Shown piece after piece: positions 22,299-33,476 of a stretch of DNA of 64,000 nucleotides (position 1 is its first letter; every line of letters begins with the position of its first letter). Below the pieces are notes generated by a model. That model searched no databases. It saw only the letters and a program-made list of their open reading frames with translations, and was not told the DNA's origin. The position numbers and the translations under genes are program-made. Location: assembly GCA_014529385.2 (NCBI GenBank), contig CM043959.1, forward strand, positions 55,120,253 to 55,184,252, written 5' to 3'. Source of the stretch: Adiantum capillus-veneris (lineage: Eukaryota; Streptophyta; Polypodiopsida; Polypodiales; Pteridaceae).

Positions 22299-22299
22299 A

Positions 22300-23253
22300 T
22301 AAAATACTCATTTCATACACATTGTTAAGAATGTGATTAGCGTGCACATTGTTGGGGAAATCCACACAGGGAAGTGGTGGACCACAATGAGAGCCATGCC
22401 CGCATTGAGAGGCTCGCCCACTCTAATTTGCGTTGTCCACAATTTTCCATAGACATGGTGAATTTATGAATGCGAGAAGACTGAAAGAGAAGCTTGTAGA
22501 AAAGAATATAGAAAAACTTGCGAATGAATGATACTAGTGAATTTTTGGATTTTTATAGGGAACCCTAAGTGACTTTACTTTCAAGACCATTCACACCATG
22601 TCCTCTTTTTGCTTTTTAAATAAAATAAAAAGCAAAAAAATATCACTTCAAGATTAAACATCTTTGACATACAAACCAAGGATTGTTTGACATCACAAAT
22701 GGACTAACCTCACTAATAAAAAAATAGAGAGCGGTCCCTTGCAAAATTTACATATAGTGAGAAGAATAGATACCAAGTCTGAAGGAGGCATTACATAGAA
22801 AATGGGTACATATGAAATAAAAATTATGACATAGGCTTCACGTTCCTAGTGGCCGCAGTTCTACTGCTGGCTGTGCTGGTGGCACGCGTGCAGGTGGGGG
22901 CCCCCATGGGTAGTGAGGGAAATATTGGGCTGTAGAGCGGCGATTGACCATGGTATGACCAACCGAGAATTATAGGTGGTCGTCTGCTCGGGGCGAAAAA
23001 GACGATACCCTGGACTCTTGGGGACATGGTAAAGTTGATGTGGGTGGCTATGACTATGCTAAACATGAAATGTCATCCAAATGAAGAGTCGGCCTTAGCC
23101 CCCTTAGGAACCATTGCTGTGGTAAATACGTGTCATAAACAATATGCGGTCTTGCTCGATGCTAATGTGATGTCGTTGTAGGCGCTCACACTCCATCGGC
23201 CAAGCCACCGCATCCAGCAAACAATCCAAAACTACGTTGATAACCTTCACGAA
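22300..23253. other. No recognised gene
   Basis: No frame here shows recognisable family features. One 80-codon minus-strand frame (22824-23066) is open but anonymous. The right end abuts the LTR at 23254. Confidence 0.3.
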
Positions 23254-24292
23254 TGTAATGGAATTAGCTTATAAGCTTACATTGTAGCAGAAAGAGAATA
23301 ACATAGTGAGCATTTCATTAAGGAAATTCCTTCTTGTAGGTAGAGAGAGAGCTTGAATGGAGAGAGAAATATTAAACACATTTCCTAGCTAGCATGGCAT
23401 GAGCAATGACTTAAAAAAGAGAGAGAATTAGAAACATTGACAACATTTGAGGACCAAATTTACTCAGAGCCGGACCCCCCTCCAAAAGGTTTTTGTATTA
23501 TAAATTCTCCCAAAAGAGAGACTTGGTACAATACAATTTTTGTGCTCCTTGTGACCTAGGTGATGCAATGAAGATGGAAAGCTTCATGCATCACAAGCAT
23601 AACATAGACTTTGTAAAAAGAATTAACTATCCCTAGCCTCAATCCCAAGGCCTCAAACACCTTCAAAGGTGGAGAGAGCTAGCGGGGAATGAGCGTAGGG
23701 AACAGGAAGAAGAAACATTCGTAGGAGAAAGAAATAGTTCCTCACTTATCATCACTCTTATTGATAGCATACATAATAGCATAGTAATGAAGATGGAGAA
23801 GATGGCAAGCTTAAGCATTGAAGCATGGCTCTTGGTTGGATTTGCATTCCATAGCCAAGAGTGTTAGTGTAGGCTCTCAATTTCTCTACAATCTTGGAGA
23901 GGAGACAAAGATCTTGCACTTTAAAACTCACACCATGAGAATGTGTCTGTGTGAGAATGAGTACGAGAATGTCAACAATCAGCCCTTCTCTTGCTTGGTC
24001 GACCCCTCTCTCTCTCTCTCATCCCTCTCTTGCTTGATCCCTATGGGCCCTTACCAGGCTTGGCCAATCACCTTAGGTAGTCATTTCAAGTAATAGGGTT
24101 AGTATTTGGACAAGTGTCCTTCTTTTCCCTTTTGAGAGAGAGGCTTGATAATTGCTTAGGTAATTAATTAATTAATCCAAATGCTTATTGGACCCCTTTT
24201 AATCATATCCAATAGGATTCAGGCACTTCATGAGGGTAACATGGGTAGGGGCTCGACATGTGTCCTTGCTGCCTCTTGAGGGTTGTCTTACC

Positions 24293-24293
<1 letters not shown>

Positions 24294-24366
<73 letters not shown>
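24294..24366. repeat. (TG)n microsatellite within LTR C
   Basis: About 73 bp of uninterrupted TG. The corresponding place in the sister LTR at 34050-34080 has only short ACAC runs. Confidence 0.95.
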
Positions 24367-24367
<1 letters not shown>

Positions 24368-24429
24368 CTCTCATACCCCTAGCTTTGGGGCTCGCCCTCT
24401 CCTTTGTAGGGATGCCTTTGACTTATGAG

Positions 24430-24640
24430 ACACAAGCACCTTAGTCAGCAAGCATGACAAGGCACATCATGCTTGGGTAGTGTTTCCACAAGCACTTCAA
24501 GCTCCCTAGTTGGCAAGCACAACAAGCACCTCAAGCATCTTAGTCAGCAAGCATGAAAAGCACCTTAGTCAGCAAGCATGACAAGCACCTTAGTCAACAA
24601 GCACGACAAGCACCTCAAGCTTGGGCTAGGTTCCCACCTC
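24430..24640. repeat. Minisatellite within LTR C (AGCACCTTAGTCAGCAAGCA type)
   Basis: Four or more imperfect units built from CACCTTAGTCAGCAAGCATGA. The LTR at 33477-35322 has a differently arranged version on the opposite strand (GAGGTGCTTGA/GATGCTTGA, about 33780-33930). I see none in the LTR at 39115-40689. This block changes quickly between copies. Confidence 0.8.
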
Positions 24641-25239
24641 AAGCTCAGCCCTAGCTTACCTAAGGTCAAAAGATTTTTAACACTAACCTTTGGAGGTCTT
24701 TAATGAATCTAACCCTAAGGTCTTTTAAGCTTCATTGGCTAGCCTTGCTCTTTGATAGACCATATGTCATTTGGACCCTTTACCATTGGCCCCGTGTTGA
24801 GATAGATTTGTAAGCACATGTCTATATTCTAACCCTTGTTCCCGTTTATTCTCCCACATTAAATGATCAATTTACTATGAGAAAATCATTTGGGTTGGTT
24901 ATATATTAGATTCTCCTCTCTCTTGAAATCATAGTCGTCTTTGACCTATGAGGTAGAAGAGATGAACCCTTAGTCATTAGTCAATCTTTCTTAGCGGGGG
25001 TAGAGGATCCCTTTTTATTCTACGATATCTTTCCAAGATGGATGACTAATCCATTTGGTGCTTGGCAGACATAGTTGCCGCAAGCATGTCTGCTCTTGAG
25101 TCCATCTCATTCTCCCAAAGTAGAGTGACAAATTCTACGTGGTGTTTGAGAGACGTCGTCAACACAAACATGATTCTAAGCATGCATGCTATTTAATTTT
25201 GTGCACAATAAAAAGAGAATTAGTCTTATAAGACAAAAA

Positions 25240-25372
25240 CATTGGTCATTTGAAAGAAATATGTACATTAGCTTACTCTAATGTAGCATTGACAAGGTTC
25301 ATACTATCCTTAAGCTGTGTTCCTTGCATCCATCTAGCATCTTCAAAAGGATAAGTTTTGAACTTAATAAGT
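25240..25372 (-). pseudogene. Copy C: second half of chromodomain and pol stop
   Basis: The minus strand reads LIKFKTYPFEDARWMQG and ends in NLVNA-TLE and a stop near 25275. It continues the chromodomain that begins at 26327-26400 and is split from it by the inserted solo LTR. The homologous uninterrupted stretch is at 38640-38766. Confidence 0.8.
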
Positions 25373-26326
25373 GTTGACCGCCGGGTCAAAAACACAACAT
25401 AACTCGAGTTTCGTACCAAAGTCTTATCTTTTGCGAGTTATGAAATGTTGCGGATTATGGCTATAAACATCATTTGTAATGAGTAGTTATTCTAGTTTCA
25501 GAAGCCGGGGTACAATGGCACTTCCAGATTGTAAATACAAAGCCATTTGACCCTTTCAACCCCATTTTTGGTTAAACCTAAGGTAGCCTTAGTATATAAG
25601 GTACCTAGGTCATTTTGTAAAAGGACTTTTATCATAATCAAAATTTTAGCACTGCCGTCTACTGTGTGTGAGAGAAAGAGAGTGAGCGTGAGCTTTATCC
25701 TCTTGCTACGCCCGGCTCGCTCAACACATTGGAGATCCGATTGCACCATTTTTGTAGGCTCGAGGAGAGCTAGGCGACAACGCCAAGCATTCCACGCGAG
25801 ACGAAGCGCACACACCGACGCATCTACGAGCTATTTGTGGCCGTAAGTGTATCAAACGATGTCTGTTTTCCGCGTGCTAGTAGTCTATAGAATCATGGCG
25901 ACATAAGCTACGCATAGGTACTCATAAATTTCAATTTCAGGCACTTTCAAAATTCTGCTCTGTCATCCTACGCGTTTTCCACGGATGGGTTTTGAGTGAG
26001 GGTTTTGAGTGTAGAATATTAGGGACAGGTGTATCCTAGTGAGGGGATAGTGTTCTTTAATTTTCGTATGAATCTAGCATGATTATGTGAGTTACCTTCC
26101 GTATGTGTGTATGTGGCTAGGTGGTGTAGTTGAGGGTAGTGAGGTTCTTGATTGTGGTTTAGTTGGCCTTCTAGAGTGTTGTATGTGTAAGATGGTCTCA
26201 GCCTGACAAGCTAAAGAGATTTCCTCCGTGTGCCTATCGTGTCATCTGTGTCCTCGATTGACATTATGTTGATCTAGGTAGTGTTTGCATGCACTTCATG
26301 GGTGTGTGAGTCGCTCCCGTCCAACA
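25373..26326 (+). repeat. Foreign solo LTR inside the chromodomain of copy C
   Basis: 954 bp starting TGTTGACCGCC and ending CGTCCAACA (TG...CA), flanked by a perfect 5-bp duplication ATAAG (25368-25372 and 26327-26331). Removing it restores the chromodomain frame. It is unlike the family's own LTR, so it comes from another LTR element and was left by LTR-LTR recombination. Orientation is arbitrary. It contains no coding region I would support. Confidence 0.88.
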
Positions 26327-27520
26327 ATAAGATACCGTCGGATAATCTTACCATGTCATAGTACCTTTTCATGCCAAAGGATAGCTTTGGGTTGCAGCAC
26401 CTCTTCTTGGTCTTCGACTTTGGGAGGGTTTTCAACATTTGGCTCACTTGGTGGCTCTCCTTTATAGGGCTTAAGTAGGCTCACATGAAAAGCATTGTGT
26501 ATAAGCCAATGGTTGGGATTTTTGAGTTGATAAGACATCTCATTGATTGGCTTCAAGATTTCAAAAGAACCATAGTATCTCTTTTCTAATTTATCATAAC
26601 ACTTTTGATGGCCTGTAGGATTTTTGCCCATTGTTTTGCCACAATTGAGCCTCGGAAACTTAAGTTAAACCCAATCATTTTCTTTAAACATTAAGGCCCT
26701 TATGTGATTGTGAGCAACAACTTTTGCCTTTGTTGAGAGATGGATATAGCCTCCTTAATCTTTTTAAAAGATTCTTATAGGTCATAGCTATACTCATCGG
26801 CAACGAAGATCTTCCCATGTACTTTAAGTAGCAAGGGACTTTTAGGTCTTCCCTCAATGATTTCAAAAGGTGCTTTTCTTGTAGAAGTATGGACATTATT
26901 ATTATACGCATACTCTACAATAGGTAAGTACTTTCCCATTGTGAGTATTGATCTACTTTTATAACATAAGTCTTTAGTAAATCAAGTATCATAAGGTTGG
27001 CTATCTCACTTTGGCCATCCGTTTGTGGGTGATAGGCCGAAGAGAAATTCAATCTTGTACCTAGATTTTCAAAGAGACCTTTCCAACAATTACTGGTCAT
27101 TCTAGGATCTCTATCTGACACGATGGATGTTGGCAATCCAGGGTGTTTGAAAATCTGGGATATGAAGAGAGATGCCATTTGGTGTGCCTTGATAGTCTTT
27201 TTGATAGGAATAAAGTGTGCTTTCTTGCTAAACCTATCGACTATTGTCCATATTCCGGTATTCCCATGGATAGAATTGAGTAATCCAAATATGAAATCCA
27301 TGGATATACTCTCCTATGATGAATTAGGGATTGGAAATGGTTGGAGTAATCCAAGTTTCTTCCCTCTATCATACTTAGTCTTTTGGCATACCACACATTT
27401 TGAAACATACTCTTGTATGTCCACTTTCATGGTAGGCCAATAGAAGTACGCCTCTTCTCCTTGGAGAGTAGGTTGAATGCCTCTTTGCTCCGCATATGGA
27501 GTAGCATGGGTTTCATACAC
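26327..27520 (-). pseudogene. Copy C: integrase and start of chromodomain
   Basis: The minus strand encodes the zinc-binding part (YVSKCVVCQKTKYD), the catalytic core with all three acidic residues visible (MDFIFGL; VSDRDPRM; TDGQSEIAN), the C-terminal part (HWLIHNAFHVSLLKPYKGEP) and the start of the chromodomain (GKIIRRYLI). Several frame breaks near 26650-26915 and 27300. This combination is the chromovirus branch of Ty3/gypsy. Confidence 0.88.
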
Positions 27521-27580
27521 GACTTTCTCACAAAGGGAGTGGGTAACACATAGCCTATTTCCATGGAGAAGATAACCATC

Positions 27581-28270
27581 CTACAAGGTGAATGGTTCCT
27601 CTTTCTTCCCCAAAGCAAGGTCTGATATTATGTCTTTAAAGTCAGGGTCAGTGGCATACTCATCTATCATAGAAGAGAGATCATTGTGAGTAGATATAGA
27701 CACCGCATTAACTTTTGGTCGTCGTGAAAGTGCATCAGCCACTTGCTTGTTCTTACCAGCAAGTGAGCAATATGAAAACAAAATTGCGAAAGAAAATTTT
27801 CCCACCTTATTTGTTTGTTGGAAAGCTTGGATTGCATCATGAAGTACTTGAGACTTTGGTGGTCCGTTCGTAGAATAAATGGAGTCCCCAATAGATAGTG
27901 CTTCCATGTGTCTAGGGCATGTAGAACAACTAAAATCTCTTTCTCATAAATGCCTAAGATCTATTCATCCATATTGAGCCTTCGGCTCTCATATGCTATG
28001 ACATGCCCTTCTTGAAGCAAGACTACTCCAAGGCAATCACCACAAGCATCACATTGGACCTCAAATGGCTTTGAGAGATTGGGAAGCATAAGGATTGGTT
28101 GGGAGATAAGCTTCTCTTTGAGCTTGTCAAAAGCACTTTTCTCCTTAGCAGTCCATGAATACTTAACGTTCTTCTTTGTTAAGTCATGTAATGATCTTGC
28201 TATTTGAGAGAATTTTTCTATAAAGCGTTTATATTATACACACATACCATAAAGCTTCTTAGCTCATATA
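27581..28270 (-). pseudogene. Copy C: RNase H domain
   Basis: Minus-strand fragments with KYSWTAKEKSAFDKLKEK, VQCDACGDCLGVVLLQEG, HYLLGTPFILRTDHQSLKYF and a tail ending LALGKKEEPFTL. The acidic residues of RNase H (CDA, RTDHQ) are kept. Stops and shifts near 27780, 27960 and 28210 break it. It gives the ~430 bp that copy D2 lacks. Confidence 0.8.
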
Positions 28271-28281
28271 GATTCCTTGGA

Positions 28282-28843
28282 TTAGGCCATGCTTTTATTA
28301 CCTCCAACTTTGATGGATCCATTCGGATACCATCTTGAGAGATAATATGACCTAAGTATTGAATCTCTTGAAGGAAAAATTTGCTTTTCTTTTGATTGAG
28401 AAAAAGCTTGTTCTCTCTTAGTGCTTAAAAAAATCACCTGGAGATGTTTCTTGTGTTCCTCCAAGGACTTGGAGTAGATGATGATATCATCAAAGAACAC
28501 TCCAATGAATTTACAGTAGGGGTCTAAATATTTTTTCCATTAGAAGATTGAACGTGGCTAGTGCATTATTCAAAATAAAAGGCATGACTAGATATTCATA
28601 GAGACCACGAAACGTGGTCTTTAGGATATTTTCATCCACTATCCTTATTTGATGATAGCCACTTTTAAGGTCAATCCTACTAAAGTAGGTAGAGCCTTGT
28701 AGCTTATCAAATAGATCTTCTACCCGAGGCACGATAGTGGTATGGTTTAGTGCTCGATAGTCCACACACATACGGTATGTACCATCTTTCTTTTGCACTA
28801 AAAGGACTGGAGAACAAAAGGGAGAGGAGCTAGGCCTCACCAT
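28282..28843 (-). pseudogene. Copy C: reverse transcriptase
   Basis: The minus strand encodes [43 protein letters not shown] and the catalytic MFFDDIIIYSKSLEEH. A short deletion has joined KTTF to RGLYEY, removing about four residues, and shifts break the frame near 28500. Confidence 0.88.
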
Positions 28844-29275
28844 CCCTTAGTCTACCAATTCTTGCAATTGCCTCATGATCTCCTCTTATTGAGCTTGGGA
28901 AGCTCAATAAGGAGGCTTGTTAGGCGGTGAGCTTCCTGGTAGGAGCTCAATTCGATGGTCATTATCCCCTCGTTTTGGAGGTAAGTCCATAGGGATATCA
29001 TCGATGAACACATCGTGGAATCCTTTCAGAAAATTAGACAAGTCTAACTCTTCTTAATCCCTACCATTTACATTTGATTAAACATTAGGATCTTTTAGGG
29101 ACTCCTTGAAAAACTTTATGTATGCAGAAACTGAGCTCTTCATTGATTTATCAAAAGCAGGAGGGTTTACAAGTGGTATAGTACAACCAGACTCACTAGC
29201 ATCTATATACATGTTCTTTCCCCTGTAGGTGAAATAGATTCTCCTTTCAAAGAACTTCATGTTGACAGCCATGCA
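28844..29275 (-). pseudogene. Copy C: end of protease and linker; truncated
   Basis: The minus strand reads CMAVNMKFFERRIYFTYRGK, then NMYIDASESGC, corresponding to the end of the protease region of D1 and D2. Upstream homology (PWFDRM) is lost at about 29275, where plus-strand D1 begins. Gag and the 5' LTR of copy C are absent. Confidence 0.8.
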
Positions 29276-30290
29276 ACCTCCTTGCAAGACTTCCAAAAGA
29301 GGCCTCTCTCTGATTCAAGAAGAAGAAGAGGATCTGTAATTTACTACTTGACGATGCATCTCCTTTCCAAAGGAGAACTCAAGAGCCCCCACCAAAAGAA
29401 CGAGAAAGAAGTGAGTCTCCAGCCACCTCGACGGAGATGGCTCCACGAAGACGGCAGGCAAAACGCTCTCCGTCACCTCCTAAACGGAGAAGACCATCGC
29501 ACACCTCTCCACACCATGATTCAAAGAGGGATGATAAAAAACAAGAGAAGAAAAAGGCAAGAAAGAGGTCACCCTCTTCTCCATCTTCTTCATTCTCTTC
29601 CTCTTATGAAGAAAGTGATGGTGCAGACAAAGAGGAACAAGGCAAGAAAAAGGTGAGAAAGAGGTCACCCTCTTCTCCATCTTCCTCAAATTCTTCATCT
29701 TCTGAAGAAAGCAATGGTGCAACTTTTGAACCACCAAAAAGGAAAGGCCATAGGAAATCCTATGCCACGTGGAAGAGGTCGTCCAAGCTCAAGAAGTTCA
29801 AAGAGGGAGGAAAGAACATCTCTTCCCTTACCTACAATGGCACCTTTGGTGCTATGGACAAAGTCTTGGCTTTCATCCAACAATTTGATGCGGCGTTGGG
29901 AGATGATGGCTTCACGAAGTCCTCTAGGCTATGCCATGTAGCTATGCATTTTCAAAAGTCCGTCAAGCAATGGTGGTCTAGCCTATGGGAAAACGGTGAA
30001 GCCCCACGAACATGGAAAGCTTTAAGAGCTTGAAGTAGTTTTTGGCCACCAATGCCAAAGACAAATTACTCACCGAATGGCGAAGCTTAAGCCTCTCTCC
30101 CTACGAATCCATTCACAAATATATAGACAAATTTTGGGACTTACATCTCAAAGCCACTGTCTTCAAAAAGATGGATTTTGGAGAGCAAAAACAACAATTT
30201 TGTGCGGGCTTAATTGAAGATATGATGGAGTATGTCAACTCCCAAAGGCCACGCACCATATCTACGCGGTCATACACCATACCATGATGG
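29276..30290 (+). pseudogene. Copy D1: gag, 5'-truncated
   Basis: The plus strand matches 32570-33476 of D2. It has two Lys/Arg-Ser tracts (KKARKRSPSSPSSS-type, duplicated in tandem within the protein), an acidic run, then the gag core (MDKVLAFIQQFDAALGDDGF; FQKSVKQWWSSLWENGEAPR). A frameshift at about 30030 interrupts the sequence before KWRSL-type residues. The Ser/Arg tracts resemble splicing-factor sequence but belong to gag here. Confidence 0.8.
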
Positions 30291-31108
30291 CTTCACGAAT
30301 CAATTTTCAAACAGGGGCTAAGAGAAATCTTAAGCCCACGGAAAACAAGGGTTCTGGTGAGCCTAAGGGGACGGACAATGTCCAAAAGTCTCATAAGGGC
30401 AATTCAAATAACAACAAAGCTAAGCAGAAGGGAGTTTACAAAGGCAAAAACAAACTCTCTCTTGAAGAGCTTGAGCGTTATCGCAAGGATAACCGTTGTT
30501 TCAAATGCGGCGAGCAATGGCATGCGTATTGTGCTTGCCCCCAAAAGAACACCCGCCATGAGTCTCCTAGAGCTACCTTAATTGAAATCCAAGAAGAGGA
30601 AGCTCACCACAAAGGATCTCCTCTATGCCATGCTTGGGGAAATGGAAGAGAACATGATTCTTTTATTCTCTTTGACCCTAGTTCTACTCACAATTTCATA
30701 TCCAAAGAGTTGGCCACCAAGCTAGGCATCCAAGCCTATGAGATGGGAGATGTCCTACCCAACGATGGTGCTTTCAAGGGGCAAGAAGCTTCAGTCACTC
30801 CCTTAATTGGAAAATTGAGGCTCCATGTCCAAAGCTATGTGGACAAGGAGGACTTCTTTATCTCTCCTCTCAAGCACGAGGATGTAATCCTAGGGGCATT
30901 ATGGTTTGATCGCATGGTTACCAGTGTTAAATTCCCTGAAACGAAAATCTACTTTAGGTTCACGGAAAAAGACATGTACATAGATGCTAAAGAGTTGGGT
31001 AACACCATACCCATTGTACACATGCAAGCTTTCAATAAGTCAATTAAGAGCTCTATTTCCGTGTACATGATTTTTGTTAAAGATTTCAAAATGAACCTAA
31101 TGCTTTAG
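30284..31108 (+). pseudogene. Copy D1: gag zinc knuckle and protease
   Basis: Open frame of 274 codons. The knuckle CFKCGEQWHAYCAC (C-x2-C-x4-H-x4-C) lies at about residues 65-78. The protease active site reads FDPSSTHNFIS (relatives have DSGST or DPGST, so one small residue differs) at about residue 128. Near residue 200 comes the standard LGALWFDRMV. Ends NLML before a stop. Confidence 0.8.
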
Positions 31109-31139
31109 CAAAAGGAAATATAAACAGTTACAAAGAATT

Positions 31140-31928
31140 AGAGTTATCCAATTTTCTCAAGGGATTTCAAAATGTTTTTATTGAGGACATCCCTTGTGAA
31201 CTACCTCCTAAACGAGGCAATGGTGACTATGCAATTGAACTTCTTCCAGGAAGTTCACCGCCTAATAAACCTCCTTATTGAGTTTCTCAAGCTCAACAAG
31301 AGGAGATTATGCAGCAAGTGCATGAGTTAGTTGAGAAGGGCATGGTTAGGCTTAACTCATCTCCATTTTGTTCACCCGTGTTATTAGTGCAAAAGAAAGA
31401 CGGCACATATCGTACGTGTGTCGACTATAGAGCACTAAATAGGATCACTATCAAAAATAGGTTTCTCGTTCCATGGGTAGAAGACCTATTTGATAAGCTA
31501 CAAGGGTCGACCTACTTTAGTAGAATTGACCTAAAAAGTGGCTACCATCAAATAAGGATAGTTAATCAAGACATTGTAAAGACCTCATTTTGCACTACAT
31601 TTGGTCTTTACCAATACATTGCCTTTTGGTTTGACCAATGCACCAGCCACATTCAACCTCTTGATGGAGAAGCTATTCAGGCCTCCCTGAACCTTTACTG
31701 GAGTATTCTTTGATGATATAATCATCTACTCTAATTCACTAGACGAACACAAGTAACATCTCCAGGTAATATTTCAAATCTTACGAGAGAATAAACATTA
31801 TATTAATCGAAAGAAAAGTGAGTTTTTCTTAAAAGAGATTTAGTATTTAGGTCACTTTATCTCTCAAGATGGCATCCAGATGGATCCATCAAAGCTAGAG
31901 GTAATAAAAGGATGGCCTAATCCAAGGA
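31140..31928 (+). pseudogene. Copy D1: reverse transcriptase, cut off after the palm
   Basis: The plus strand shows [35 protein letters not shown], a shift within FGLYQYI, then FFDDIIIYSNSLDEH and DPSKLEVIKGWPNPRN. Homology stops at about 31928, where the end of an LTR and a primer site of copy D2 follow. RNase H, integrase and the 3' LTR of D1 are missing. Confidence 0.85.
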
Positions 31929-31937
31929 ACCTTTATT

Positions 31938-31955
31938 GGACCATTAAATGTTACA
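31938..31955 (+). repeat. 18-bp remnant of the 5' LTR of copy D2
   Basis: GGACCATTAAATGTTACA matches the last bases of the 3' LTR (40672-40689, AGACCATTAAATGTTACA). About 1.55 kb of LTR is missing in front of it. Confidence 0.75.
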
Positions 31956-31956
31956 T

Positions 31957-31968
31957 TGGTATCAAAGC
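31957..31968 (+). promoter_or_regulatory. Primer binding site of copy D2, tRNA-iMet type
   Basis: TGGTATCAAAGC, one mismatch from the standard TGGTATCAGAGC, one base after the LTR remnant. Confidence 0.8.
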
Positions 31969-32362
31969 ACAAGGTTTCTCTTTTCTTGCTCAAGAAGAGA
32001 GGTTCTCAAGCTAACTATAAATGGTTGGTATTATTAATTGCAATTGAGTAAGTAGAATATGAATTTTTTAGCCTTGTAGTGCACCTGCTTCGTGCATATA
32101 ACTGGGCATCACCATCGAGAGCTATGTTCTTAATAGTGGAGTCCTACGGGGCTTGCCTATGACTATTGAGCTATTAGAAGCTTGACAGGAGCCGGTATTG
32201 TTTTGGTGGTGAAAGACCCTCTCTTCTATTCCTTGCAATTAATGATATTTGAGCCACGGGTACATGAGCTTGAGTGCTTTTCTAAAGGGGTTAAGAGGAG
32301 TAGCAACTAGGGCTTGAAGTGCCAAAGTACACTTAAAAAGTTTATGCCTAAAAGTTGTTAGA
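31969..32362 (+). other. Untranslated leader of copy D2
   Basis: About 400 bp between the primer site and the first gag-like frame. No coding function seen. Confidence 0.5.
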
Positions 32363-33476
32363 ATGGCTGACAATAGTAAAGAGAGTGAATTAATGTTGAT
32401 AGCTTTGATTTTGCTAATGAACAGGCTACTAATGATGCCCCTATGCTTGTTAATTACCTTGTTACTAGGCTTCAACAAGCCATGGGCAATCCATCCCTCC
32501 AAAATGAAGTGCAACGATAGCTACATGGGATTCTCCAAACTCCCCGCCAAGAAGAGAGAGTACCTAGGAAGCCTCCTTGTGAGACTTCCAAAAGAGGCCT
32601 CTCTCCAATAAGGGAAGAAGAAGAGGATCTATACGAAGGGCTCAAAAATCTACTACTTGAAGACGCATCTCCTTCCCAAAGGAGAACTCAAGTTTCGATG
32701 GTAGAACCCCCACCGAAAGAATAAGAAAGAAGTGAGTCTCCTGCCATCTCAATGGAGATGGCTCCATGAAGACGACGGGAAAAACACTCTCCATCACCCC
32801 CTAAGTGGACAAGACCATCGCAGACTTCTCCACACCATAATTCAAAGATGGACGAGAGAAAACAAGAGAAGAAAAGGGCGAGAAAGAGGTCACCCTCTTC
32901 TCCATCTTCTTCATCCTCTTCCTCTTATGAAGAAAGTGATGGTGCAAACAAGGAGGAACAAGGGAAGAAAAAGGCAAGAAAGAGGTCACCCTCTTCTCCA
33001 TCCTCCACAAATTCTTCCTCTTCTAAAGAAAGTGACGGTGCAGCTTTCGAACCACCAAAAAGAAGAGGCCATAGGAAATCCTATGCCACGTGGAAGAGGT
33101 CATCCAAGATCAAAAAGTTCAAAGAGGAAGGAAAGAACATCTCTTTCCTTACCTACAATGACATCTTTGGTGCTACGGACAAAGTCCTAGCCTTCATCCA
33201 GCAATTTGATGTGGTGTTTGGAGATGAGGGCTTCACGGAGTCCTCTAAGCTACACCATGTAGCTATGCATTTTCAAAAGTCCGCCAGGCAATGGTGGTCT
33301 AGCTTACGGGCAAAGAATGAAGCTCCACGGACATGGAAAGCTTTAAGAGCTTCCATCATGAAGCAGTTTTTTGCTACCGATGCCAAAGACAAAGTACTCA
33401 CCAAATGGCGAAGCTTGAAACTCTCTCCCTACGAATCTATTCACAAATATGTAGACAAGTTTTGGGACTTACATCT
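32363..33476 (+). pseudogene. Copy D2: gag, first part
   Basis: The plus strand starts MADNSKESELM at 32363, with stops near 32610 and 32725. From 32848 a long open frame reads two tandem Ser-rich basic tracts, HRKSYATWKRSSKIKKFKEE and the gag core (FQKSARQWWSSLRAKNEAP; KWRSLKLSPYESIHKYVDKF). At 33476 it is interrupted by a solo LTR and resumes at 35323. Confidence 0.85.

Larger units (their letters stand above)
23254..24920 (-). repeat. 3' LTR of chromodomain gypsy copy C
   Basis: The minus strand matches the plus-strand LTRs at 33477-35322 and 39115-40689: same leading part (AAATGATTTTCTCAT, then CCAATGGTAAAG), a shared block with TTTTGGAGGGGGG, and an end in CCATTACA at 23254. The first ~10 bases at the pol side are diverged, so the 24920 limit is approximate. 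It contains (TG)n 24294-24366 and a minisatellite at 24430-24640. The minus-strand purine run CAAGAGAGAGGAG just before it is the polypurine tract. Confidence 0.85.

Noticed and set aside
25498-25846. Two ~100-codon frames on opposite strands
   Set aside because: They lie wholly inside the solo LTR and cover each other; no protein features.
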